From Micromonospora sp. NBC_00421 (GTDB lineage Bacteria > Actinomycetota > Actinomycetes > Mycobacteriales > Micromonosporaceae), in contig NZ_CP107929.1 of NCBI RefSeq assembly GCF_036017915.1, positions 1,178,001 through 1,242,000 on the forward strand: a stretch of 64,000 nt of DNA. Direction: 5' to 3'. The notes below the pieces were generated by a model. The model searched no databases and was not told the origin of the DNA. It saw only the letters and a program-made list of their open reading frames with translations. Positions 44,717 to 52,394 of the stretch are shown piece by piece. The stretch's first letter is position 1, and each line of letters starts with the position of its first letter. The position numbers and the translations under genes are program-made.

Positions 44717-45633
44717 CAGCGTCGCACCGCCCCGAGCGTCACACCGGCGACGAGGTGCCTGCGCACCAGATAGGCGAAGACGAGCACCGGTAGCGCGAAC
44801 ACCACCGAGGCGGCGGCCACCAGACCCCAGTCCACCGTGGTGCCACCGATGAGGCCGGCGATGGCGGGTGGGGCCGTACGCACGCTGTCGCTGGAGGTGA
44901 GGAAGATGGCGAACACGAACTCGTTCCAGGAGAAGATGAGGGCGAAGACCGCCGTCGCGGCGATGCCGGGCAGGAGCAGGGGGAGGGTGAACTTCCAGAA
45001 CGCCTGCAGCCGGGTGTAGCCGTCGAGCATGGCGGCGTCCTCGTACTCGGCGGGCACCTCGTCGACGAACCCCTTCATCATCCAGATCGTGAACGGGACG
45101 TTGAACGCGGCGTAGATGAGGATCAGGCCGAGCTTGGTGTCGATGAGTCCGACCTGGCGGTACATCAGGAAGATCGGCACCACGACCACCACGGGCGGCA
45201 TGAAGCGGGTGGACAGGACGAAGAAGAGTTGGTCCTTCTTGGCCTTCAACGTGAAGCGTGAGTAGGCCCAGGCCGCCGGCACCCCCAGCACGGTGGCCAG
45301 CACCGTGGAGACCCCGGCGACCACGACGGAGTTGAGGAACGAGCCGGACAGGGCCGAGCGTCCGCCGCCGGAGGCGACGAACACGTCCCTGAAGTGGTCC
45401 AGGGTGACAGTGAAGCCGAAGAACTCGGCGGGTACGGCGTAGACGTCCCGGTTCTCCTTGATGGAGGTCTCGATCATCCACAGCACCGGGAAGAGCATCA
45501 CGACGGCCAGCACGGTCAGCAGCGCGACCTCCAGCGCGGACCGGCCCCGGCCCCGGCCGCCGGAGCGGCGCGCGGGGGGCCGGGGGTCCGGGGCAGGACC
45601 TGCGGCCACGGCCTCGTCGACGGAGACGGCCAT
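44716..45633 (-). CDS. CUT1 ABC permease (MalG type)
   Basis: 305 residues, six membrane helices after a Pro/Arg-rich cytosolic tail. EAA loop EYEDAAMLDGYTRLQAFWKFTLPLLLPG. The ATG overlaps the previous stop by one base. Partner of the MalF-type permease upstream. Confidence 0.92.
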   Translation of the reverse strand: MAVSVDEAVAAGPAPDPRPPARRSGGRGRGRSALEVALLTVLAVVMLFPVLWMIETSIKENRDVYAVPAEFFGFTVTLDHFRDVFVASGGGRSALSGSFLNSVVVAGVSTVLATVLGVPAAWAYSRFTLKAKKDQLFFVLSTRFMPPVVVVVPIFLMYRQVGLIDTKLGLILIYAAFNVPFTIWMMKGFVDEVPAEYEDAAMLDGYTRLQAFWKFTLPLLLPGIAATAVFALIFSWNEFVFAIFLTSSDSVRTAPPAIAGLIGGTTVDWGLVAAASVVFALPVLVFAYLVRRHLVAGVTLGAVRR

Positions 45634-46586
45634 CAGTCCTCCTTGAGCTTGTTCAGGTAACGCAGGTAGAGCTGCGTGAGGACGATGACGACGAGGACCA
45701 TGAGGATCCCGTACGCCGAGGCGGTGCCGGTGTTGAAGCCCAGGAACGCGACCTTGTAGACGTGGAACGACAACGTCTCGGTGGAGACACCCGGCCCTCC
45801 GCTGGTCAGGATGTAGACGAGGTCGAACAGCCGGAACGCCTCGATGGCCCGGAACAACACGGCGATGAGCAGCAGCGGCCACACCAGTGGAAGCGTGATG
45901 GTGCGGAACCGGAACCACTCGGACGCGCGGTCGATCGAGGCGGCCTCGTACAGGTACCTGGGCACCGCGGTGAGGCCCGCGAGTGCGATGAGCATGATGA
46001 ACGGCGTCCACTGCCAGGTGTCCACCATGATCAGGGAGACCAACGCCGTCCGCTGCCGGGTGAGCCACTCCACCTGCCCCAGCCCGAGCGAGCCGAGCAT
46101 GCTGTTGACCACGCCGAACTGCGCGTCGAGCATGAACCGCCAGAACAGCCCGACCACGACCGGCGACAGCATCATCGGCACCAGGAACAGGGTGGTCAGC
46201 AGCCCCCGCCCGTGCGTACGCCGGGAGATCAGGTAGGCGATGGCGAAACCGAGCACCGTCTGCAGGGCGACCGCGCCGACCACGTAGATCAATGTCGTCA
46301 GGGCCCGCTGGTGGACCTGCGCCGACGTCAGGATGGCGGTGTAGTTGCCGAAGCCGACGAAACGGGCGGGCCCGCCGCGGGTGGCCGAGTAGTCGGTGAA
46401 GGACAGGTACAACGCCCACAGCAACGGGAACACCGACATGCCGAGCAACAGCAGCAGCGCGGGGGAGATGAAGGCGACGGCGAGCCCGCGGTCGCCCAGC
46501 CGGCGGCGGGACCGCCCCGGTGCAGGCGGCGTCGCGGACGCCACCTGCCCGGGGTGGTCGGTCGGCACGGGGATGGGGTCACTCAC
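45633..46586 (-). CDS. CUT1 ABC permease (MalF type)
   Basis: 317 residues from a GTG overlapping the binding protein stop (GTGA). Six membrane helices; EAA loop YLYEAASIDRASEWFRFRTITLPLVWP, with Arg where Gly is usual (DRAS for DGAS). Forms the membrane channel with the next permease. Confidence 0.92.
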   Translation of the reverse strand: MSDPIPVPTDHPGQVASATPPAPGRSRRRLGDRGLAVAFISPALLLLLGMSVFPLLWALYLSFTDYSATRGGPARFVGFGNYTAILTSAQVHQRALTTLIYVVGAVALQTVLGFAIAYLISRRTHGRGLLTTLFLVPMMLSPVVVGLFWRFMLDAQFGVVNSMLGSLGLGQVEWLTRQRTALVSLIMVDTWQWTPFIMLIALAGLTAVPRYLYEAASIDRASEWFRFRTITLPLVWPLLLIAVLFRAIEAFRLFDLVYILTSGGPGVSTETLSFHVYKVAFLGFNTGTASAYGILMVLVVIVLTQLYLRYLNKLKED

Positions 46587-48016
46587 AGCCCGCCGCCGCC
46601 CTTGCGGTTGCTGGAGTCGAGCACGCCCTGCTGCTCCCTGGCGATGTCGTCGAGCGCCTCCTTCGGCTTCTTCGCGCCGTTGAGGGCCGCGTTCACGCCT
46701 GTGTTCTCGATGTCGACGAGACGCGCGTACTCGGGCACGTTCCACATGTCCCGCATCCGCGGCACCGAGTCGGTGTACACCTGGTTGAACGGCCCGGCAT
46801 TGAGGAACTCGGGCGACTGGAGGGCGTCCGTACGCGACGGCACGCCACCAGCCGCGGCCCACTTCTTCTGGACGTCGGCCCGCTCGAACCACTGCATGAA
46901 GTTCAGGGCCTCGGCCTGGTTCGCCGTGGGGGAGTAGGCCGACACGTGCATCCCCATACCGCCGAGCGGAACCAGGTTCGTCTTCTGGCTCGGCAGGGTG
47001 GCGAAGCCCAGCTTGTCGAGGATCTGCTCCCGGGTGGTGCCGAGCTTCGACTGCTTCGGATCCAGCAGGCCGCCGCTCGCGGCGATCCAGTTGAACCCGA
47101 TGCATGCCTTGCCCTGGGCGACCGCCGCGTTCACCTCGTCGATGAACCAGTTGCCGGAGCCCTTGGCGGTCAGCGGCTTCATCTTGTTGACCAGGACGTC
47201 CATCGCCTCATGGCCGGCAGCGTCGTTGAGGACGCCATCGATCTTGCGCTTCTTGGCGTCCCAGAGGTTGCCGCCGTAGACGCCGTTGACCGTGTTGTAG
47301 GTGACGGCCGCCGCGTCGGAGCCGTTGGCCTGGTGGAAGGCCAGCCCGCTGACGCCGGGGTTGTTCGCCTGGCACTTCTCGGCGACGGAGATCATCTCGT
47401 CCCAGGTCTGCGGTGGCTTGTCGCCGATCAGGTCCTTGCGGTAGATCATCGTCCAGGTGTCACCGAGCAGCGGCAGCCCGTACAGGCTGGCGTTCTCGTC
47501 GCGTTTGCCGGTCTCGGCCTGGGGGAACTGGCCGTAGGCCGCCAGAAGGTACGGGTCGTAGGCCTTGACGTCGATGTTCTTCTTGACGAAGTCGGTGAGG
47601 TCGAGAATGTTACCGTTCGTCACGGCCTCGCCGATGTGTTGCGAGTCCAGGATCGCGATGTCGAAGTCGGTCTTGCGCGCGGCGAACTGGGTGAACATCG
47701 CGTCGTGCCAGTTCGCGTTCGGCACGGTGTTGACCTTGACGGTCGCGTTCGGCCGTTCCTTCTTGTACTCCGCGTTCGCGAAGGCTTCCAGTGCGTGGGC
47801 GGGTGGCCAGTCGAACCAGATGAAGCTGAGGGTCAGCGGGTCCTTGGTGAGCTCGGGGATGGTCGCCGGTGCCTTGGGGGCGCTCGTCTTCGCGCCGTCG
47901 TCCTGGCCGCCGCCGCAGGCCGCCAGGGTGGTGGCCACCAGCAGCATGGCCGCCGTCGCCAGCTTCACCTTCCGACCGGAAACGGATGTTCGTACTATTC
48001 GCTTCGGGTGCCGCAT
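46583..48016 (-). CDS. Solute-binding lipoprotein of the two-ATPase importer
   Basis: 477 residues. Long basic N-terminus, then lipobox TTLAACGG with the lipidated Cys near residue 34. Binding-protein fold with FIWFDWPPAHALEAFANAEYK, DFDIAILDSQHIGEAV and YGLPLLGDTWTMIYRKDL. It is long for the class and Trp/Tyr-rich in the binding cleft. First gene of a six- or seven-gene leftward operon. The ligand is unknown; polyols fit the two-ATPase layout and the downstream dehydrogenases. Confidence 0.9.
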   Translation of the reverse strand: MRHPKRIVRTSVSGRKVKLATAAMLLVATTLAACGGGQDDGAKTSAPKAPATIPELTKDPLTLSFIWFDWPPAHALEAFANAEYKKERPNATVKVNTVPNANWHDAMFTQFAARKTDFDIAILDSQHIGEAVTNGNILDLTDFVKKNIDVKAYDPYLLAAYGQFPQAETGKRDENASLYGLPLLGDTWTMIYRKDLIGDKPPQTWDEMISVAEKCQANNPGVSGLAFHQANGSDAAAVTYNTVNGVYGGNLWDAKKRKIDGVLNDAAGHEAMDVLVNKMKPLTAKGSGNWFIDEVNAAVAQGKACIGFNWIAASGGLLDPKQSKLGTTREQILDKLGFATLPSQKTNLVPLGGMGMHVSAYSPTANQAEALNFMQWFERADVQKKWAAAGGVPSRTDALQSPEFLNAGPFNQVYTDSVPRMRDMWNVPEYARLVDIENTGVNAALNGAKKPKEALDDIAREQQGVLDSSNRKGGGGL

Positions 48017-48394
48017 CTTCGTGCCTGCTTTCTGGGTGGGGACTTCCAGGGCCTCGCTCAGCAGGTGCTTGGTCGTTCAGACGTGTCGCCGGGCTGGTGC
48101 GGGGGTCGACCCGCGGACCGGACTCACGGGTACACCGCGACGTGCCGGGTCTTCAGGCCGTCGAGAGGGACGTCGGTGCATCGGCGGCCCGGTGACGAAC
48201 CGGGCAGGACGTCGAGCATGCTCATGGGAGCTCCAGGGGACGGGCGGAGCGATGGCAGGCGGTGTCGCGACGGTGCAGGATGACGGGTGTCCGTCAGTTT
48301 TCCTATACGATCCGGTGGGGGGCGTCAGCATGTCGCAGCGTGGTGACCGATGTCAACAGGTTCCCGAAGACGCAGGAGAGGACCTCACGTCACG
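48017..48394. promoter_or_regulatory. Divergent control region between the importer operon and the GntR regulator
   Basis: About 380 bases without a supported gene. At 48302-48320 the sequence cctatacgatccggtgg contains a -10-like TATACG and, on the other strand, CCGGATCGTATAGG, which shares CGGATCG-AT with the near-palindrome at 49169. Expected to hold both promoters and the regulator site. Confidence 0.45.
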
Positions 48395-49138
48395 ATGGAC
48401 GACGAAGCGATGACCGCCCGGGGCCGCAGGGCCGTGACGGGCGGAACGTCGTCGGGGCGCTCTGGCGGCCGGCTCGCCGACGAGGTGTACGACACGCTGC
48501 TCGGCCAGCTGATGTCGCTGCGGATCGAGCCTGGCTCCCGCGTCACGATCGACGTCCTGGCCCGAGAGCTGGGGGTCTCGCAGACGCCGATCCGGGACGC
48601 GCTGAACCGCATGGAGGCCGAGGGTCTGGTCGTGCGGGTGCCCCATGCCGGCTACCGCATTCCCCCCCAGATCACCCGGCACCGATTCGAGGACATGCTC
48701 GAAGCCCGCCTGCTCCTCGAGCCGGCGGCGGCGCGCAGATCCGCCGAACGGGCATCTCTGGAGCAGGTGGCCGGGCTGCGACGGATGCTGGCGGAGATGG
48801 CGGAGTTGGAGGGGGGCGACGGGCCCACCGCCTACGGCGCCTTCGGGCTACGCGACGCGGCCTTCCACGATCTCGTCGCCCTGAGTGCGGAGAACCAGGT
48901 CATCCGGGAAGCGCTCGCCCGCCTGCACAGCCACGTGCACCTCTTCCGGCTGCACCACGACACCCAGGTCACCCACCTGGCCATGGCCGAGCACGAGGAG
49001 GTGGTGGCCGCGATCGCCGCGCGTGAACCCGACGCCGCCGCCTACGCGATGCGTCGGCACATCCTGCGTTCGGGCGAGCGGTTCCGTCGACTGTTCGACG
49101 AGATCGGGGACGCGGACGCGGTGGCGGTGGAGGCTTGA
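48395..49138 (+). CDS. GntR-family (FCD/FadR-type) transcriptional regulator
   Basis: About 247 residues. Winged helix near the N-terminus (LADEVYDTLLGQLMSLRIEPGSRVTIDVLARELGVSQTPIRDAL ... GLVVRV, read in parts) and an FCD effector domain with metal-binding residues in EARLLLEPAAARRSAER, RDAAFHDLVALSAEN, HLAMAEHEEVVAAI and the final MRRHI. The ATG at 48395 is a choice; an ATG at 48350 adds 15 residues and one at 48410 removes five. FCD regulators bind small acids or sugar acids, which fits control of the dehydrogenase/importer operon on one side and the DJ-1/hydrolase operon on the other. Confidence 0.88.
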   Translation: MDDEAMTARGRRAVTGGTSSGRSGGRLADEVYDTLLGQLMSLRIEPGSRVTIDVLARELGVSQTPIRDALNRMEAEGLVVRVPHAGYRIPPQITRHRFEDMLEARLLLEPAAARRSAERASLEQVAGLRRMLAEMAELEGGDGPTAYGAFGLRDAAFHDLVALSAENQVIREALARLHSHVHLFRLHHDTQVTHLAMAEHEEVVAAIAAREPDAAAYAMRRHILRSGERFRRLFDEIGDADAVAVEA

Positions 49139-49168
49139 CGGGCGGGCAGGGCAGGGGAATGCTAGCTC

Positions 49169-49182
49169 AATCGGATCGGATT
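49169..49182. promoter_or_regulatory. Near-palindrome before the DJ-1/hydrolase operon
   Basis: AATCGGATCGGATT is a 14-base palindrome with two symmetric mismatches, 41 bases before the DJ-1 gene start. A similar 11-mer occurs in the control region at 48303-48317. Candidate site of the adjacent GntR regulator. Confidence 0.45.
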
Positions 49183-49223
49183 GGATCGCGTCCACCACCG
49201 CCACCACATGCGAGGAGAAGCAG

Positions 49224-49793
49224 GTGCCCAGAGCGCTGCTCCTGACCGGCGACGCCGCCGAGGAACTCGACACCATGTATCCCTACTACCGCGTACAGGA
49301 GGGTGGCTGGGACGTCGACGTCTCGTCACGGACGAGACGTGACGTGCAACTGGTCATCCACGAGTTCGACCCCAACTCCGACGCCTACGTGGAGAAGAAC
49401 GGCCGGAAGCTGCCGGTCGACGTGCCCTGGGCCGAGGTCGACGTCGAGCGCTACGACGCCCTCATCATCCCCGGAGGACGGGCCCCCGAGTGGATCCGGG
49501 TCGACGCCGACGTCAGGCGCATCACCGAGCACTTCTTCGCCCGCAACCTCCCCGTCGCGCTGGTGTGCCACGGCGCGCAGGTGCCGGCGGTGTACGGGCT
49601 GCTGAAGGGCCGGAAGACGGCGTGCTTCCCGCCCATCACCGGTGACATGGAGAACGCGGGCGCGACGGTCATCGACGCTCCCGACGTCGTGGACGGCAAC
49701 CTCGTCTCCTGCCGGGGATGGCCCGACATGCCGCAGTTCGGCAGGGCGATGATGGAGCTCTTCTCGAAGTCCGTCGACTCCGCATCGGCATGA
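49224..49793 (+). CDS. DJ-1/PfpI-family protein
   Basis: 189 residues from a GTG with GAGGAGAAG just before it. The fold marks are ALLLTGDAAEELDTMYPYYRVQE at the start (with the conserved Glu region), DALIIPGGRAPEWIR, and the nucleophile elbow VALVCHGAQVPA with Cys115-His116. Members are glutamine-amidotransferase-like hydrolases, proteases or glyoxalase/hydratase-like enzymes; the activity here is unknown. Its stop overlaps the next start (ATGA), so it works with the alpha/beta hydrolase. Confidence 0.88.
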   Translation: MPRALLLTGDAAEELDTMYPYYRVQEGGWDVDVSSRTRRDVQLVIHEFDPNSDAYVEKNGRKLPVDVPWAEVDVERYDALIIPGGRAPEWIRVDADVRRITEHFFARNLPVALVCHGAQVPAVYGLLKGRKTACFPPITGDMENAGATVIDAPDVVDGNLVSCRGWPDMPQFGRAMMELFSKSVDSASA

Positions 49794-50626
49794 GCCCCGC
49801 CCCGGTGACGGCGCTTCGGACCGTCACCGTCGGCGGCTCCCCCGTCCACGTCCTGGAGGGCGGCACCGGGCCTGCGGTGTTGATGCTGCACGGCTCCGGA
49901 CCCGGCACGACCGGGTCCGGAGCCTGGGCGAGCACGGCCCAGGCGCTTGGCACGTCCTGGCGCCTGGTGGCTCCTGACCAGGCGGGGTTCGGCCGTACCC
50001 CTGTCCCGGCGGGCTCCTCCGGTGGGCTCCGGATGTGGACGGAGCAGGCCGCCGGCCTGATGGATGCTCTCGGCATCGAGGACTACGCCGTGGTGGGTCA
50101 CTCCATGGGCGGTGCCGTGGCGCTGGCGCTGGCGGCCGCCCGCCCCCGACAGGTCACCCGGGTCGTGGCGGTCTCGACGATGGGCGCCCCCGGGGCGCCG
50201 CTCTCCGCCGACCTCGACGCGCTCTGGGCCGCCCCGGCCGGCCCGCTCGGGGCACGGGACATGCTCAGTCGCCTCGTCCTCGACCAGACGCTCGTGACCG
50301 ATGCGGCAGTCGACGCCCGTGCGGACGCGATGCGGGCGGGGGCGGCCGCCTACGCGTCGTTGTTCCCGCCACCCAGGGCACGATGGGTCGACGATCTCAC
50401 CCTCCCGGCGCGCACGCTGGCGGCGGTCCGCGCGCCCGTGCTGCTCGTGCACGGTGCCGAGGACCGGGTCACCCCGCTCTGGACGGCAACCCGGCCCCTG
50501 CTCGAAAACCTGGCCGATGTCCGTCTGCACGTGCTCGGCCGCTGCGGGCACGTGCCGGCGATCGAGCACCCGGACGAGTTCAGGCAACTCCTGTCGTGCT
50601 TCCTCCGCCGGGACCGCCGTCACTGA
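49790..50626 (+). CDS. Alpha/beta-hydrolase of the meta-cleavage-product-hydrolase type
   Basis: 278 residues. Oxyanion region LMLHGSGPGTTGSGAW, nucleophile elbow VVGHSMGGAVAL (Ser), acid HGAEDRVTP, and catalytic His in GRCGHVPAIEHPDEF. The HGSGPG motif is typical of carbon-carbon or ester hydrolases of the XylF/BphD group. Coupled to the DJ-1-like gene. It may cleave a lactone or ester form of the imported compound, but the substrate is inferred only from context. Confidence 0.87.
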   Translation: MSPAPVTALRTVTVGGSPVHVLEGGTGPAVLMLHGSGPGTTGSGAWASTAQALGTSWRLVAPDQAGFGRTPVPAGSSGGLRMWTEQAAGLMDALGIEDYAVVGHSMGGAVALALAAARPRQVTRVVAVSTMGAPGAPLSADLDALWAAPAGPLGARDMLSRLVLDQTLVTDAAVDARADAMRAGAAAYASLFPPPRARWVDDLTLPARTLAAVRAPVLLVHGAEDRVTPLWTATRPLLENLADVRLHVLGRCGHVPAIEHPDEFRQLLSCFLRRDRRH

Positions 50627-50963
50627 CTGGCTGTGCAGATCCGTTCGGCCCTATCGGCCAGCGTAAATTGCTAAAGCAGTCTTTCAGGTGGAAGAGAAGT
50701 CTGGTCGCGACTTTCCCAAATGTGTAGAGTGAGCGCAGCGCAGCCCCGGCTGGCATTCCGCCGCTCGGGGCGACGAGTATCTCGGGCAGGCCGGGGAGGG
50801 CCCGCCGGTGGTGGGGCGACTTTTCCGATGGCTATGCGCCAGGGGTGGGCTGAGGCCCCCCGAGCAGGCGATCGTCTCCGGGCGCGAACGGCACCGACGT
50901 CTATCGGGGATGGCTGACCCCCCGACGAGTTTCGGCGAGGCGAGGTGGAGGAGGAAAGCATCC
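50627..50963 (+). promoter_or_regulatory. Spacer before the second binding protein gene
   Basis: About 337 bases, no supported gene. The part 50660-50725 is AT-rich and includes an imperfect palindrome CTAAAGcagtCTTTCAG (50671-50687), so a second promoter for the binding protein and fused permease is likely. Confidence 0.4.
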
Positions 50964-52394
50964 ATGGAAGACAATGCGTTACGGTCCCGGCGCGGCTTTC
51001 TGGGAATGGGGGTGGGGCTGCTCGGTGCGGCCGGTCTGGCCGCATGCGGAGGCAACCCGCCGTCGACGCCCGGGGCGCAGGCCGAGGTCCCGAAGGAGCT
51101 CGTCGACGCCGCGGCACCGTTGAAGGGCGCCTCGCTGGGGATGCTGTCGCAGAAGCTGTACTCGGAGGCGGCGAACGCGGCGCTCGACGCCTCGATCAGG
51201 AAGTTCGCCGACACCACCGGCACGAAGATCGGAAACAGTCTGGTCCAGGCCGACGCCGGCGACCTGGTGGCCAAGATCGACGCCGAGGTCAAGGGTGGCG
51301 TGGCGCGTGACCTCGCGTTCATGACCGACTCGCGGTTCGTCGCCCAGTTCCAGTCACTGGGCGACCTGGAGGACGTGACGGACGTCGTCCAGACACTGAC
51401 GGCGAAGTACGGCGAACCCACCGCAGAGTCCAAGAACTTCTGTGTCTTCGACGGCAAATGGTTCGCCATCCCCTACCACTTCATCGGGATCGGGTCCTTC
51501 CTGCGCAAGGACTGGATGAGCGACGAGGGCATCACCCCCAGGGACATCTACAGCTGGGAGGAGCTACGGGACCTCTGCCTGGCGATCTCCGATCCCGGCA
51601 AGCGGCGGTTCGGCTGGGGCATGACCGTGAACCGGTCCGGTGACGCCAACGGCATGATCGAGGCGTTGATCAACTCCTACGGCGGGGCGATCGCCTCCAA
51701 CGACGGTAGGAAGGTCACGTTCGACTCTCCCGAGACGGTGCAGGCGGTGACCTTCCTCGGTGACATCTACACCAACCCCAGGTACAAGCCGATGCTGCCG
51801 CCCGGGGTGGCCGCCTGGACCGATTCCAGCAACAACGAGAACTGGCTCGCCGGGATCCTCGGCTACACCCGTAACCAGTTCAGCGTCTACGCGGACTCCA
51901 AGACGAAGAAGAACCCCGTCTACGAACGCACCCACGTCTTCGCCGACTGCATCGGGCCGGCCACCGACAACTCCCTGCTGCTCGGTCAGTCCCAGGGCTT
52001 CGTCATCTTCAAGGGGGCCAAGAACGCCGCACTCGCCAAGCTCCTGGCGCAGTACCTGGTCACCGCGCCCGCACTGGTCGGGGTGGCGAAGGAGGCGCCC
52101 GGTCTGGCGTTGCCGGCCTGGGAGAAGGTCTGGGACGCCGACCCGTTCTTCACCGGCGGCGACCCGGCGTTCCCCATCATGCGCAGGATCACCCAGCAGA
52201 AGCTGCCGCTGTCCACGAAGAACGGCCTGGAATTCCCGCAGAAGGCCAGCGCGGGGCAGCAGGCAGCCGTCGGCGCCTACGTCCTCACCGACATGATGCA
52301 ACAGGTCATCCAGGGCACGCCGGCCGCGCGGGCCGTGCAGGCCGCCCACGCCAAGATGGTGCAGATCTTCACCCAGCAGGGTCTGCCACAGTGA
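50964..52394 (+). CDS. Solute-binding lipoprotein of the fused-permease importer
   Basis: 476 residues; ATG with GGAGGAGGAAAG upstream. The N-terminus combines a twin-arginine-like RSRRGFLGMG with a lipobox LAACGG. Binding-protein fold with FADTTGTKIGNSLVQADAGDLVAKID, WFAIPYHFIGIGSFLRKDWM and QGFVIFKGAKNAALAKLLAQYL. The GTG of the permease gene overlaps its stop. Ligand unknown; not similar by eye to the binding protein at 46583. Confidence 0.9.
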   Translation: MEDNALRSRRGFLGMGVGLLGAAGLAACGGNPPSTPGAQAEVPKELVDAAAPLKGASLGMLSQKLYSEAANAALDASIRKFADTTGTKIGNSLVQADAGDLVAKIDAEVKGGVARDLAFMTDSRFVAQFQSLGDLEDVTDVVQTLTAKYGEPTAESKNFCVFDGKWFAIPYHFIGIGSFLRKDWMSDEGITPRDIYSWEELRDLCLAISDPGKRRFGWGMTVNRSGDANGMIEALINSYGGAIASNDGRKVTFDSPETVQAVTFLGDIYTNPRYKPMLPPGVAAWTDSSNNENWLAGILGYTRNQFSVYADSKTKKNPVYERTHVFADCIGPATDNSLLLGQSQGFVIFKGAKNAALAKLLAQYLVTAPALVGVAKEAPGLALPAWEKVWDADPFFTGGDPAFPIMRRITQQKLPLSTKNGLEFPQKASAGQQAAVGAYVLTDMMQQVIQGTPAARAVQAAHAKMVQIFTQQGLPQ

